Positions 25,345 to 37,625 of a DNA stretch of 64,000 nt are shown here, piece by piece. Each line of letters opens with the position of its first letter. The first letter of the stretch is position 1. Source of the DNA: Climacteris rufus. Its lineage: Eukaryota > Chordata > Aves > Passeriformes > Climacteridae. Where the stretch lies: the NCBI GenBank assembly GCA_013398175.1, contig VZRZ01000213.1:475271-539270 (forward strand), given 5' to 3'. A program made the translations under genes and the position numbers. The notes below the pieces were generated by a model. It had not been told where the DNA came from. It ran no database searches and saw only the letters and a list, made by a program, of their open reading frames with translations.

Positions 25345-26235
25345 GCAAGAATATGACCATTATCAATGAATAATACTCCAATAAAATGGCTCCCTACTAA
25401 AGCAATGACCCTGGAAACAGGTACTGTACTGTGTATAATGACTCGAAAAAATCTATTGTTGAAATAACCTTTCTAAAAAGAATATTGCAGGCCCAGGTGT
25501 CCTCCACAGATGCTAAAGGAAATCCCTCATCATCATCACCCCAAGAAAATAAGTGCAGTGAGAGAATTAACGTTTGGATAATTGCCCATGTCTTGGACAC
25601 ACCATATGGTAGCAATGCTTTACTTGTATTAAAGTGTTTTTGGCATTTGCATGAGCCACACAGAAACCTCACAGTGCCATTTTCAGTCCCACAAAAGGAC
25701 AATTTGGAAGTTATCCAACACAAACCGCTGAACCTGCCATTTCCCAGTGACCAAGGCTGCAGAAACTTGGAGCACAACTGTATTAGAGTGTCCTGCTGAC
25801 ATGAGCCCTGTGGCTGCCCTCCATGCCCACCTCTCACATATGTGCACGGGTTTTATAGTCCACAGATAGGGGCTTTACATGGAAAGCACTTCCTTGGAGC
25901 AAACAGGCAGAACCAGTGGGAACAAGGCTTAGAGGCAGCAGGCTCACAGGGAATTGCACCTGAAAACTAAATGCCAGAGATGGAAGATGCACTGGGACAG
26001 TAAAGTGAAGCCAAAAGCAGAACTGCAAAGCTTTAAACATCCAGAACAGCAACACTGCAAAGGCAGAAAAGCACAAGGGGAGCGTCAGATGCAAGAAGAG
26101 GTTAGAAAAAATCAGCTTTAAGATAACAAGAAGATAGGAGGCAGATAGCACAGGGGAAAAAACAGGAAGAAGCTGCGAAGAAAAATCCATTGCAGAAGAT
26201 CTGACTGGCCCTTGGTGTGCTGCAGACCTTGGTTC

Positions 26236-26260
26236 CCAAGAGAGGGTGCCAAGAGAGGGC
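26236..26260. repeat. 13-bp tandem duplication
   Basis: 'ccaagagagggtg' is followed immediately by 'ccaagagagggc', which matches for 12 of the 13 bases of the unit. This is a small local duplication. Confidence 0.8.
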
Positions 26261-27244
26261 ACATGCAATGGAAGTGCCTTTGGCAAGGGATGCCAGGAGT
26301 CTGACAGCAGAGCCCAGCAGAGAAATTAACTCCTGGCAACGGGGCTAAGGACAAGAACATTTCCGTGTGAATAAAGGACACACACAGAGGTCACGCTGAG
26401 CACAGAGCCCCAAGGCAGAACACACGAGGGTTTTTCAAGGGATTAATAGGTCTTCAGTTTCCTTTCCAAACTGTTACACTGGCAGCAGCCACCTACCCAG
26501 CTGCAACTATGCTAAAAACCTAAAGTAACTGGGCATTATCATACAGTTGTTTCAAAGGGATTTGGTCAGGTCTGCTCAGGTTTTTATATTCTACTAGCAA
26601 GAAGAGAATCTAAAATTCTATCCTGTGCCTCTGGGAAGGTAAATATCAAGTTTGTTTGTTCTCATATTGTAGCTGATGTTTCCTCTCATGTTTTCCCATG
26701 GTTTACTAATTCACATCACAGGCAACTTGGGTTACAGGACTCAGTTTCTTGCCTGTTAAAATGCGGCCCTTGTAGGGTGGAAATTGCAAGGAGAGACCTT
26801 GTACAGCAACACTGATCAAAAGTTTGCAGAACAAGGTGTAAAAGTTACCTGAGTAGGCATCCTCCAAGACAGTGTTACATAAAAGAGATGAGTCTAAGCC
26901 ATCAGGATACTGAGTTCACCTTTCACCTCAGCAGCACACACAAACTCACTATCAGAGCTCACACTTGGGGCTGGCGTTGTTGTAATTTGGTATAACAGAC
27001 ACTTCCAATATTGCTTCCCTCCCACTCTTACACTGCCAGTGTTTTTTTTCCTCTGTCACCAAACAAAAATAAAATACCACAAACAGATGAGAGCACAGCA
27101 GAAATTCCCAGGATTGCCCAAGGAGTGAGCAGTCCTGGGCAGGCTGTGCTGAGAAGCAGTGCATCCCCCACGGTCCCAGGCATTGTCCACGGGAAAGGCT
27201 GAGACATTTAACTCAGGCTCAGTTAGATATGATGAATGGATAAT

Positions 27245-27261
27245 GATAGATAGATAGATAG
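27245..27261. repeat. (GATA)n microsatellite
   Basis: Four perfect GATA units, followed by a degenerate 'ggcagatagg'. A short tetranucleotide repeat of this class is common in vertebrate DNA. Confidence 0.9.
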
Positions 27262-29048
27262 GCAGATAGGGTTAGGAGGGAATCAGCAAGGATCCTATTT
27301 CAGTTATCCACATATGGGTGTAAAATCCCAGGGTGAATTTATATCACCATAAGGAATTTTAGTGAAGTACTGACTGGGTTTGGAACTATGCCTTATGCTG
27401 TCATGTCCAGTGCACCTATAATCTGACAGTGTGTGAGTTTAGGTGTGTTTTTTATCCAGAGGAAATGAGACTGCATCTTATGCCCACTAAACATTGCTCA
27501 CAACCTCCCAGGAAACTTGGCTGCATGAGGAATCACCCAATATCTTAGAATAGCCTCTGGGCCAGGGTCACTTCTTTAATCTCAGCTGTTCTAAATATTA
27601 TTTCCATGAGACACACCATTCCTTTTATGCACCTAATCCCTGGAAGTGTTTGCTTGACTGCTTTTGCTGGTCTTACATAAAGCAAACTGTATTTTAAAAG
27701 TTCTGATTCTAGTTTCTTTTTTTGCCAGATACGGTTATGAAAAGTAGCAGAACCATGGTTTTTATCAAACAAGACTTTCATATGTAAGTTATATATTTAT
27801 TTATATTCCTTTTTCTGCATTAAGTGAAGGTGGCCTATCCACCAGAGTCAGGACTGGTGATTTTTGTCTTAATTGGTGGTTTTGATGACATGTCATGTCC
27901 TCAAGCCCATTCATTACAGGATTTTTAGGTACATCACATTTAAACTCCCAAGGATGATTGGCCAACAAAACCTCCAGAGAATTGTTCTGACAGCAAATTC
28001 TCCTGTTAGGATTTTGCACCTTCCTGCAAATCTGCATTTGACTACCCTCATTATTTACATTCCTTTTAGCAGACTGAAGATTTCTTTATTTGTATTCTTT
28101 CTGTGGGGTGCTAAATACTAATCAAGTATTCCTTAAATTCTTAAAGCTAAACAGATGGGGCTGCCCTGAAAGTTATCCCTGCAGGTAAGATCTTCCAAGG
28201 CGTTCAGTGTTTTCATGACTCTTCCCTCCCAAATTTTCACCATGCCTTTGGAGCTACTGTCAGGAGGACTTGACACCAAAGGCACTGAAATATGGGCTTG
28301 CAGAATTAGTGCAGAGGTAATACCACCTCTCCTATCCTGTGCAGCATTCCTGCTTGGAATTAGGGCATTACATCAGCCCTTTCCACTTTCCACATTCATG
28401 TTTTTAATACTGCTGTCTCAGCTAGAATCCCCTGTTGACAAATCACAAAACAGGAATGGAGAAGAAGAGCAAGATCACTTATTAACATGCAGAAGTCATT
28501 AATGAGGATACGGATCAAATAAAATTTAGTGGAAGGAGAAAGTAAATTAAAACTGACACCAACAGATGTTTATGAACAATGGATAGAAAAAAGACTGTAA
28601 AGGTTTACTGTGTCTCACACAACATCAACAAGAGATGCACCAATGAAATGAAATGGCAGCAACCAGCAGCAGGGATGATAGGGAATCTTTTTTCCCAGAA
28701 CACTTAATTAATTTGTGATGCATCTGTTATGAATTACTATGAGGTCAAATTAGCAGGACTCAAAAACATTCAGCTGTTTCTATCAATAAGAATATCCAGA
28801 TACTTTTAACCATGAATAAAATGTAAGAAGGACCTTCTGTAAGTGCTGAAATACTCAACTTCTATCACAAAATACGTGGTACCCTCTGAAAGCACATATA
28901 GTCAAGCACCACAAAACTATCATCTGCAGAGGATTTTTGTGAAGAAAAAGTGGAGTGGAGGGTGTTCTGGGTCTCTCTTTTAAATATGGAATAAAAAAAT
29001 CTGAAAACAAATAGGGGAAGAAAGGTAAATGGCTATACTCAAAATACC

Positions 29049-29590
29049 AAAAGTCAAAGGTGAACCTGAGAGGCAACAGAAAAAAAGTCAAGGGTCATCC
29101 CAAAATGTCAAAGTTCATCCCAAAAGGTCAGACAATTATCAAAAAGGTTGAAGGTTAAAGAAAAGTTGAAAGTCAAAATGAAAGGTCAAAGGTCACTAGA
29201 AATGTAAAAAGTCACTGATTAAATGTCACATAAAGGTAAAATGTTAAGGACAGGTTAAAGATCACATAAAGGTCTCTAACAATGTCAAGGATTATCCAAA
29301 ATTCAAAGGTTACCTTGAAATATAAAATGATCCAAAAGGTAAGAAGTCACAGAAGGGTCAAAAGTCACCCAAATAGTGAAATGACTGCTTGTTGAAAGGT
29401 CAAAGGTCACCCCAAAATGCCAAAGGTGGAATATCAACTAAATATAAAAGATCATGCCAAAAGGCCACAGGTCATCCTGAAAGGTCAAAGTTCACTCAAA
29501 GGGTCAAATATCCCCCCAAGGGCCAAAGATCACTGAAAGGTCAAAAGTCACCCCAAAAATCAGATGTCACTGAAAGGCCAAGGGTCTCTT
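29049..29590 (+). repeat. Degenerate minisatellite of AGGTCA nuclear-receptor half-sites
   Basis: About 540 bp are built from roughly 20-bp units approximating AAAGGTCAAAGGTCACCCCA, with perhaps 25 degenerate copies. Half-site variants include AGGTCA, AAGTCA, AGTTCA, AGGTTA and AGATCA, almost all in the same orientation. Perfect DR1 elements (AGGTCA-A-AGGTCA) occur at 29183-29195 and 29397-29409. Near-perfect ones occur at 29482-29494 (AGGTCA-A-AGTTCA) and 29538-29550 (AGGTCA-A-AAGTCA). DR1 is the known target of RXR heterodimers, PPAR, HNF4 and COUP-TF. Whether the array binds receptors in cells, or merely resembles such sites as satellite sequence, cannot be decided here. Short lysine-rich open frames inside it are artefacts of translating the repeat. 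Confidence 0.85.
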
Positions 29591-29720
29591 GCTCTCTGTG
29601 AGACCCATCCAGGGAGTGAAATGTGCAGAGAACAGAGTGGCTTTGGTCTGACCCCCTGAACCCTGTGTGAAGGCAAGCAATGATGCAGCAGAGGCATGTA
29701 CAGAGTGAGATGCAATTATA

Positions 29721-29740
29721 CAATTAATTGCAATTAATTA
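29721..29740. repeat. Two abutting TAATTA palindromic decamers
   Basis: caattaattg at 29721-29730 is a perfect palindrome and is followed directly by caattaatta. Both contain TAATTA, a classical paired homeodomain core. They lie 130 bp beyond the AGGTCA array. Confidence 0.6.
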
Positions 29741-32064
29741 CAAAAGCTGAATATATATTCCACTCAAATATTAATAAAATTAATATACAGAATGATACAA
29801 AGAGGGGACAACAGGACAATTTCACTGTTTTGGGTAGTAACCAGTCTCTGTATTGACTATAAACCCTCTCCTTCATGAATATCTGGGTTTGGTAACCCTG
29901 ACAACATTACCCATGCTTCTGGAAGTGCTGCAATAATAATGAGGAAGAAAATATTTAGCTTCAAAGGCCCTTTGAAAGCCAGTAGCTTCAATATAATTGT
30001 TCTGGAATTACTCCACTGATTTTCCTTCGTAAGGTGACCAGCTCTGTGAACAGTGAGAGAGCACAAATCCATTGCTGGCAATTACTCCAAACAGCTGTAC
30101 CAACCAATTTCTATGCTGGGAGACTTGTAAATTATGTTCTACCATTAACCTGGCTCAATTATTCAGAGCTGACATGTCAAGCTTTTAACCAGCTACAAAG
30201 GCAGCAAGGCCGGATGCTTTTTCTGAGAAAAAAATGATTAAGGGGGGAAAGTGTGCTGTCATGTCACTCCATGTTGTGTCAGACCTAAAGGAACACTCTG
30301 AAAGGAATAATCCAAATAGACTGAAAATAAAAGGTTCTCCCATGTCCTTCTTTAGGTCTCGTTTCATACACAAGGACTTTAGTGGTGTAACTCAATTGTC
30401 CCATCCCTCCAAAATCAGTTCTCACCTCTTGTACACTGTTTAAAGAACTCAGCCTTTAACCTCTGGCCAGATCCTGCTCTAGGCTTTGCACAACCACTGC
30501 ATTGGAGGGGAAGGTGCAGGTTACTCCTGTCCAGGGAGCAGTTCTCAGCTTGAAGGAAATGCTAAACCAGGGCTGGGGACACTTCTGTCTCTCCTGGGCT
30601 TGTGTCCCAAGGCCATCCCTCACAGAATGACCATTGCTTGGCAGTCTGGATGGAAAGGCTTTCAGGTTTGCTCCTGGCTGAGAGGAGCTCACACGGGAAA
30701 ACTCCTTCATAAAGCAGGATGTGGAGGAGATGCTGACTGCAGTTTTCAAGGAGCACCAAGGACACAAGCACGCCTGCTCCACTGGGTGTAAGGGGATTGG
30801 GGAGCCAAGTGGCTTCAGGTCTCTTTTAATATCCCAGATGGGAACCAGACGACTCCTTTCTCCCATGAGCTGACTTTTCACCTTAATACCTGATCTGTGT
30901 GTTTTCTTACATAACTTGTAACTTCAAAAGGTTCACCAGCACGTGAAAATGGAAAAGAGCAAAGCAAGATATCACAGGGTTACAGGAGCACAGGGGTGGG
31001 GGTTAATATTACATTTAATAGGACAACTGCCTGCAGCAGTTCTTTCACACCTCTGCTACTGGATACAGCATTTTCTGGCTGTGGGCTCAAGGTATATTCA
31101 ATTTACCCTGGTGAATGGAACAACCTTAAGTTCTGTCAACCTCCCTGAAGTAGTTCCAGGTTTATTCTGAGGCAAGGGAAGAACCTGATATTGGCTTTTG
31201 GAAAACAAATTAATCTGCTACACCCTGGGAATTTTCAAACATGATATATCCATTAGTTTTCCTTTCTGACTAACTTTTGGCAAGATGTACCTGTCAAAAT
31301 TTTTTAATTCGAACCAAATTGTTTGCTATTTCTTCCAAGCCACACATTAACTGTCAGCACAGAAGTTTCCACGCTGCCTCTGTGGGCTCACACACGTAGC
31401 TACCCTATGACCTAGACTAAGGAACAGTCCTGGCACTTGGAGAAGCTTAAATCCACTGAGGCAAGAGTGTGAAAACACAGCTGGGCCCAGCAGCTTCTAC
31501 AGCTGCAGTAAATCCATTTGACCCTCCACACATCTCTCTACCCTTAAAGTCTTTAGAGGTGAAATCATGAGTTCTCCTTCACATTGCAATTCTGTTTTGG
31601 CACTAGAAATCCTGCTGAAGCAAGGACAGATTGGCATATTTTACTTGTCTGCCCATCAAGCTCTTAAAAAATTAAGTTATTAATCATCTAAACATTCCCC
31701 TCTGCTGCACTAAGGCTTTCTGGCCAGAAAGTCCCATAGGTGGTTATTTCAAATATGACTCTGCTTCTGTTGAAGACTTCTGAATTAAAAAAAAAAAAAC
31801 AAAACTGAAGTATGGGCAAATTCACCTTGTGATAATTACTGCCTAGCAGTGTATTTTTAAAGCAGTCAGCTGAGCTTCTAGTTTATATTTCACTAATTTG
31901 CTTACTTGGTAAAAAAACAAAACCCAAAAAAGAACCCCTGACAAACCCCACATTCATCACATAGTTTATCCAAGGTCTCCACTACAGCAACGTATTGCTT
32001 GCAAGAAGCAAGAGAAGTTTGCAGCAAAATTGTTTTGTAACAGATGTATCGATGGAAAAAGTTA
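29741..32064. other. Non-coding DNA
   Basis: No gene is recognised on the plus strand. An A13 run lies at 31787-31799. If the candidate minus-strand exon at 32065-32205 is real, the left-hand part of this segment would hold its 3' untranslated region. No convincing AATAAA was noticed on the minus strand within about 300 bp of the stop. Confidence 0.45.
31787..31799. repeat. Poly-A tract (13 nt)
   Basis: Thirteen consecutive adenines. It is a simple repeat with no flanking retroposon recognised. Confidence 0.9.
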
Positions 32065-32205
32065 CTAACTGGGAGTGTTCTCTCCTTCCCGAGTCTCGCC
32101 GTTGCTATTAGTGCTGGTCTGTAGGGTGTAGCTTTCCTCTTGGGCTTCTGTGTTTGCTTGACGTGTTGCTTTCCTCTTCCTTTTGGTCAGGAGCCTTTTT
32201 ACGAC
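32065..32205 (-). CDS. Candidate last coding exon, unidentified protein
   Basis: On the minus strand a pyrimidine-rich tract ending 'gttgttttgccag' forms a good 3' splice site just before 32205. From there a frame in phase 0 runs 46 codons to TAG at 32065-32067. The predicted tail starts with a hydrophobic Val-Val, then a strongly basic stretch (KRLLTKRKRKATRQ), then a polar, Glu/Ser/Thr/Asn-rich part with one tyrosine (EESYTLQ). This is the layout expected of the cytoplasmic end of a single-pass membrane receptor or of a GPCR C-terminus. Local CpG content (at least five in about 150 bp) is higher than in the flanks, as is common for coding sequence. I do not recognise the protein. No upstream exon with a transmembrane segment was found in the window, so this could be chance. 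Confidence 0.35.
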   Translation of the reverse strand, partial: VVKRLLTKRKRKATRQANTEAQEESYTLQTSTNSNGETREGENTPS

Positions 32206-35044
32206 CTGGCAAAACAACACTGAGCAGCAGCACGGAACCTGCAGGACAAAAATGAGCCTTTGCCTTAAATATCCCAGAGACAAATGGAGGTGAGTAGAAA
32301 TAAGTTGTTTGGGCTGGGGGATTGCTGTCAGTTTGCTGTTCAGAAGTTATTAACAACTAGCACGTTGGATTTGTTTGGGGTTTTCCCCCCCATTGGGCTG
32401 CAATGTTGAGAATTTAACTAAAGTCTGGCATGGAAATATAGGGGAGTTGTAATTGCATCCAGGCCTTGGGTAGGGATTACAGAGTTGGTTGGGACAGAAA
32501 TCCTTTGAGCAAGGTTTCCTGGGCCTTCATGGCAGACCTGAAACACATTTCCCCTCCTCCTTTTCCCTCGTCTCGCTGTGTCTCTGTGTTTCTGATTCAC
32601 CGTGCACACTACAGCTGATGAGAGCATTCACCCTGCTCCCATCATCTCCCTGTACCTCATGTAGAATACAGAGGTTGTATTTGCTCAGCTGTATTGAATC
32701 CTGTTGTAAAAGCAGGGTGCAGAGGGCAGGTTCTGGATGCACAGTGAATCTCTGTAACTAATAAAATATAGCACCTGCCCTGCTGGAAGTATCAGTGTGA
32801 AACCAGACTTGACAGGGTAAGTGATCCCACGTCATAATCCTATAATGCTGATACAGTTTGGTGGTACTGGCATAAAAGTACTCAGAGCTAAGCTGGACTT
32901 TGAGATAAATTAAAAATGGTGTCTTTAAAGGAAAATTACTCAGTACAGTACTTGATGACATACAGATCTTTTACTCATAGGGTGTCATACCTGGGAACTG
33001 GGTGGATGAAAATGATCTTATTGTGTTGTACAAACGAGACTCCACATGTGAGTCAAGAAAAGGCAATTAAAAGACTAAATATTCTTGACACTCCTTCTTT
33101 CTGTTTTCTAAGATATCCTTTAAGAACATTGAAATTTACTGAGATGGAGGTTTTTTCTGTACTGTTCAATGAGTATTTCTATATCAAACTTTGAAGTGCC
33201 ATTAGTTTTGCATGCATACATGTTATGTTTTTGGTCTCCAACTGCATTATCATGGGGTTTGGAGCCAGGTTTCCAGACTTGACTGCCAAAAAGTGAAAAC
33301 ATTATTTCTTGTTTGCTGATAATTCAATATTATGTCTATTTAATTTTTTTTTAGAAAAATACTGATAGCAAACAATTGCAGGTCAGAGGTCACAGGGATA
33401 GTTCATATATGAAACAGAATGAACATTTTCCTAAAATATTTTGTAGAATCAACAAACCTTTTAGATTAGTTTCCTCTTCAGTTCACAGAGAACAGACACT
33501 CCCCCATGTTGTGAGGTACCAGAACACAGAGTTGTGTTTTGGTGCATGAAGGATATGTGACTTCTGAGGGGACACTAACTCAGCAAGGGTGTTAGAGAGG
33601 GACAACCTTGAACTGGGGATAAACAAATTATCTTTCTGTTGGTCGTTACCTCTGGCTTCTCCCTCCTGTGTGACCTCCTCTTTCATGTAGACCCAAAGTT
33701 CCTTGGGGCAAGGACCTTCCCCGACTGGGTGTTCATACAGTGCTCTGGCTTTATTCATCTTTTTCCATAGCAAAGAGTTCACTAAAGTTGGAAGATTTTA
33801 CATGTCAGTACCAGAGCTCCCAGTATGACTGCCTGTTCACTGGTTTCATGGAAACACTGAGTTTAGCTGCCTTTTTGTTGGCAAACCCATGCCCAGAGAG
33901 CTGAGTCACTCCACACAAAGCAGCAGCTGTGGCTCCTTTGAGAACTGCCTTTCCAAAGTACAATCTTTCTCTTCCACCAAGGCCTCCAGGACACTTCTTG
34001 CTGCAAATGTTTGTTTTTCATACATTACACTGAGACAAAAACGCAGCCAGTCACACTTCCAAGCTAACAGACTGGTAACAATGGAAGAGAGAGAAAGTTC
34101 TGTGTCAGGAACAAACCCAGAAGACAGACCTGGATCATGTTTAAAGCCTTGAACCACTGACACAGACAAAGAAAGAAAGAATAACCTGCATAGTTATTAT
34201 CACAGCCTGATTTTAAACACCCCTGTATCAGTGAGTATTTCTAGAGGCCTTTCAGTTTCTCTTTTTGCACAGCTTGAAATGCTGCCCACAGCAGCTGTAT
34301 AAATGCTGCTGCTGTATAAAATCTGAAGGGGCAGGTTTTGGACACATGGAGATAACCTGTTGCAATCATCAAAGACACATCAAGGTACTCAAGGTGAGGT
34401 AGGACCAGTCACCCTTTCTCTCCTGAGCTCTCAGTTAGAGCACAGACCTTGGATTTCTGCTGTGAGCAGTTCATACTCACAAATCCCTCTGCTACTGAGT
34501 CATTCTAGCTGGATATTATATTAGGTTTTTCAGACTATTCTAATAGTTATTCTACTCTGGAAAAAAAAAGGCAAAATTATGTTAATTGTAGGATACAGAG
34601 ACTAAGAAGAATAGCATGTGAAGAAGAGTACACAAAATGATACCCACCTCTAAAATAAAAATGTGCTGGGGAGTCAGTGGAGAGTAAAGAGAAAGAAGCA
34701 CTGGAGCAACCAACTAGAAAAGAAAGGCCAGCATAATACTCAATAGTCACAGGAAGATCAAAAATAAAATAAAACGACTTTGAAACCTCTCAACTGGAAT
34801 ACACTTCAGAAGAGCCATCTAGCCCCAAAGAAAGCTGTCAGAATGACATATTGAAGTCAGCAGGCAAATTTGAACAGGAAAATGGGAAAACTATTCCTAT
34901 AAGTAATATCTGAACTGTCAGAAAATAAAATACTTTTAAAAGAAAAACATTGGGAATGGCCAAAAGCTGAATTTGAAAATCTTCCACCCAGTGTTTTAGT
35001 ACCTGCTGACAGGCATTGAAATTATTTCTCAAGCTCATTTAAGG

Positions 35045-35057
35045 AAAAAAAAAAAAA
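35045..35057. repeat. Poly-A tract (13 nt)
   Basis: Thirteen consecutive adenines. It is a simple repeat. Confidence 0.9.
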
Positions 35058-35304
35058 CATAAAGAAAAGGCTTGCTTTCCCATCCCCTCAATTAGAGAAA
35101 AATCATCACATCTTTTTATGTTGAGAGTTGGTTGATGAATGTCTTGTCATATATCACTGCCTCTGCATGTGACAGGAATCAAAGCAGACACTCTGAAAGG
35201 CAAGTGTCTTTGAACTGCTAATTATGCTTAACAAAGAAAGTGTTTCACATGTTGCTTCTTAATGAAATTTCTGCTTTTACCTAAAAGATTTTTCTCCCAT
35301 CTTA

Positions 35305-35332
35305 GATATGTTGATATGTTGAAGATATGTTG
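35305..35332. repeat. Triple gatatgttga repeat
   Basis: Three copies of 'gatatgttga' (the first truncated to gatatgtt before the next) lie almost end to end. This is a small local expansion. Confidence 0.7.
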
Positions 35333-35766
35333 AAACCAACAATAATCTATTTATTTCTGCTTAGACTGTGATGTTAAAAAAGTGGGGAAAATGTCCAGTG
35401 TTTCTTGCATAAAAGCTTCTGGAGATGTGTTGAGAAATAGTGGCAAAGGTAACAGTCTGACAGATGTGCTTCTCTTTTGGATACATGATATTAATGGCAT
35501 CTGTGAAAGTTCTGAGTGTGAGAGTAGTATTTTAGCTCAATTTCTCTACCCCCAGGAATTTCTTCTTCCATAATTCTCTCTTTGGGGCCTTGTTCTGAGA
35601 GGAGTTTAAAATACACAGACAAAAGCTACACCCAACCAAATCTACTCAAACAAGAGTAATTACAAAAAAGGATAATAAGTCATAGGGACAAAAAGATAAC
35701 AAGCAGTAGGTCAGCAATCTGGCATTGTCTCTAATCTCACCACATTCAAATACTTTGCATAAGGTT

Positions 35767-35830
35767 CAAAAAAGAAAAACAAACACACAAACAAAAAGCC
35801 CCAGCAAAACCCAAACAAACAACAAACACC
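35767..35830. repeat. A/C-rich low-complexity tract
   Basis: The tract is made of A-runs broken by single C or G, with several caaa and caaac units. It has almost no T across some 60 bases. This is simple-sequence drift rather than a gene feature. Confidence 0.7.
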
Positions 35831-37429
35831 CAGAGTGCAGTCCAACCCCTCAGAGCTCAAATCTTTTGACTTATGTCCTTGTCTAATCTTAAAGCTTCTG
35901 AAGTGATGCCAAAAAGTGAAATTCCACAAGTCCTGGGTTAAGAAGCAAGTGGTACATGTGTGTCTGCTCCACTGGGAACAGGGAGCTTTGATCTGCCAGA
36001 GAAGAGATTGTTTCTGATGGTCAGCATTAAGCCATATCTTTCAAATTAGGAAGCTTCAGTATAGGAAAATACTGGAATATGAGGCTATGAATAAAGTCCA
36101 GCTAATGTAGAGAGCTGCTGGTAAGTCAGGAATTGATGCTAAAACCTTCAATACCTCATATGAGTCAATAAGTTTTATACTGTTGCTCTCCATTACTGGA
36201 ATTGTGGATTTTTCTGCTATTAGCCAAAGCAGAATTCTTTTTTTTTATTATAATATTCTCTGATTTATATACCATGAACTGAAGGAGGGAATGCAAGATT
36301 TGTGCTAGCTCCTCAAATTGTGTAAGACAGTGTAAGCTCAAGAGTGTTGATTCTCATTTTCCTTAAAACTCCTTTTAAAAATCTTTACATACACAGGCTG
36401 AATAAAAATGACAGTCAGGCCTGTTAACTACTTTACAATGGCTCCTTTCCATTGCCAGTTTGTCCCACATATTCTGGTGAAGTATGCAGTTTTGGAAAAA
36501 TGCTTAAAACATATAAATAGTACAATTCAGTCAATTGCTCTTCATCAGTAAGTAAGAGGGTGTTCAGAGGCACTGCCACGCAGCAGAGCCTGGGATTAGC
36601 TCTGAATTGCCTCTTCTGTGAAATCTTCCTGCTGTTTCCTCACATCCATTCACTAACATTCTTCCTTTCCACCCACTTGAGTCCCTGGAAGAGTGTTTGA
36701 GTGTTCAGCTAATTCGCCTGGCATTAAGATGTGGACATTGAATATTAAATGCAATTTTTTAAATTCATACTGAGCTGGCAGTATCCTTACATGCCTCTGT
36801 TACCCTGACACTGACTGGTGTGAATTTTGTGATGGTGCCAGTTTGACAGCACTGGTGGGATGCTGGGTGGCAGGAAGTGATTTGGTGCCATTCCCAGTAG
36901 GTCCTGGGACCTGAAGTGTGCAAGAAGGTCGTCCTGGAATATGCAGCAACCTTCCCCCAGTGGCTGTGGCATGAGCCTGGGGAGTTCCCTTTTGGGGGGC
37001 ACTTTTACATCCTCCATAAAAATGTGCTCAAGGATGAAAAGAAGAGGATGAACCAAACAGAGTTAGTCTAATTTTACCTTATGCCTTGGGAAGGCAAAGA
37101 AAGAGGTGAGTAACCTCAATGAAATCACTAATAGAACAGTACATGACAGCTGCTCAGTATGTGCCTAATCCCATTTATTACAATTAAAGTCTTAAAGGCA
37201 ATTGCATAAGTACATTACACAAAAAATGCCATCTAGCCAAAATTCATCTATGCACCCTACCAACAACGACCTTACAGGCAATGTTAGCATGCAGCTCCCA
37301 TTTTCCAGTCCTGAGGTTTGTATGTCCCCAAAGGATCGGTGTGATTCCTTGAAGCATTAGGAAGCCACAGAGTGGATGTGTTGTACATCAGATTAACATC
37401 ATAGAGAGAAGCTGCTGGCTGACCAGTTG

Positions 37430-37625
37430 TGTTTTTCACGAAGGACATCTTTTACTTTATACTTAAATGGAGTGGTGGGTGATTTGAGAGTTTTGGAAAT
37501 TATTTTGGAAAACAGGTTAGACAAACCAGAGAGAAGTGGTGCAGGTAAAGCTGAACTTGCCATGGGACAGCAGATGGGCCAAGTGACCTTTAAGGGGCCT
37601 CCCAGTGTCTCTTTTCTATGATTTC
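37430..37625 (+). mobile_element. Decayed CR1-type LINE 3' end
   Basis: The right part reads 'gaccttta', 'aggggcctcccagtgtct', then 'cttttctatgatttct'. This follows the order of the avian CR1 terminus: gaccttcaaggtcccttccaacc, then the attctatgattct octamer tail. The upstream part ('aaacaggttagacaaacca') fits the usual preceding region loosely. It appears to be an old, diverged 5'-truncated copy, so its left boundary is uncertain. The frame that spans it is not a gene. Confidence 0.5.

Larger units (their letters stand above)
24320..29048. other. Non-coding DNA with short repeats
   Basis: No gene is recognised. The segment contains the inverted repeat at 25313-25344, a 13-bp tandem duplication at 26236-26260 and a short GATA microsatellite at 27245-27261. 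The remaining sequence is AT-rich and looks unique. Confidence 0.5.
32206..37429. other. Non-coding DNA
   Basis: No gene is recognised. On the minus strand this would be the intron upstream of the candidate exon at 32065-32205. I looked for Ig-like or transmembrane exons and found none I could support. Low-complexity A-rich tracts occur at 35045-35057 and 35767-35830, and a triple octamer repeat at 35305-35332. Confidence 0.45.

Noticed and set aside
29389..29601. Lysine/proline/serine-rich open frame
   Set aside because: It is simply the translation of the AGGTCA minisatellite; its period follows the repeat unit.
34838..35038. Hydrophobic, transmembrane-like minus-strand segment after an acceptor-like tract
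   Set aside because: The frame stops shortly after the hydrophobic run without a donor site, and it cannot be joined in a supported way to the candidate exon at 32065-32205.
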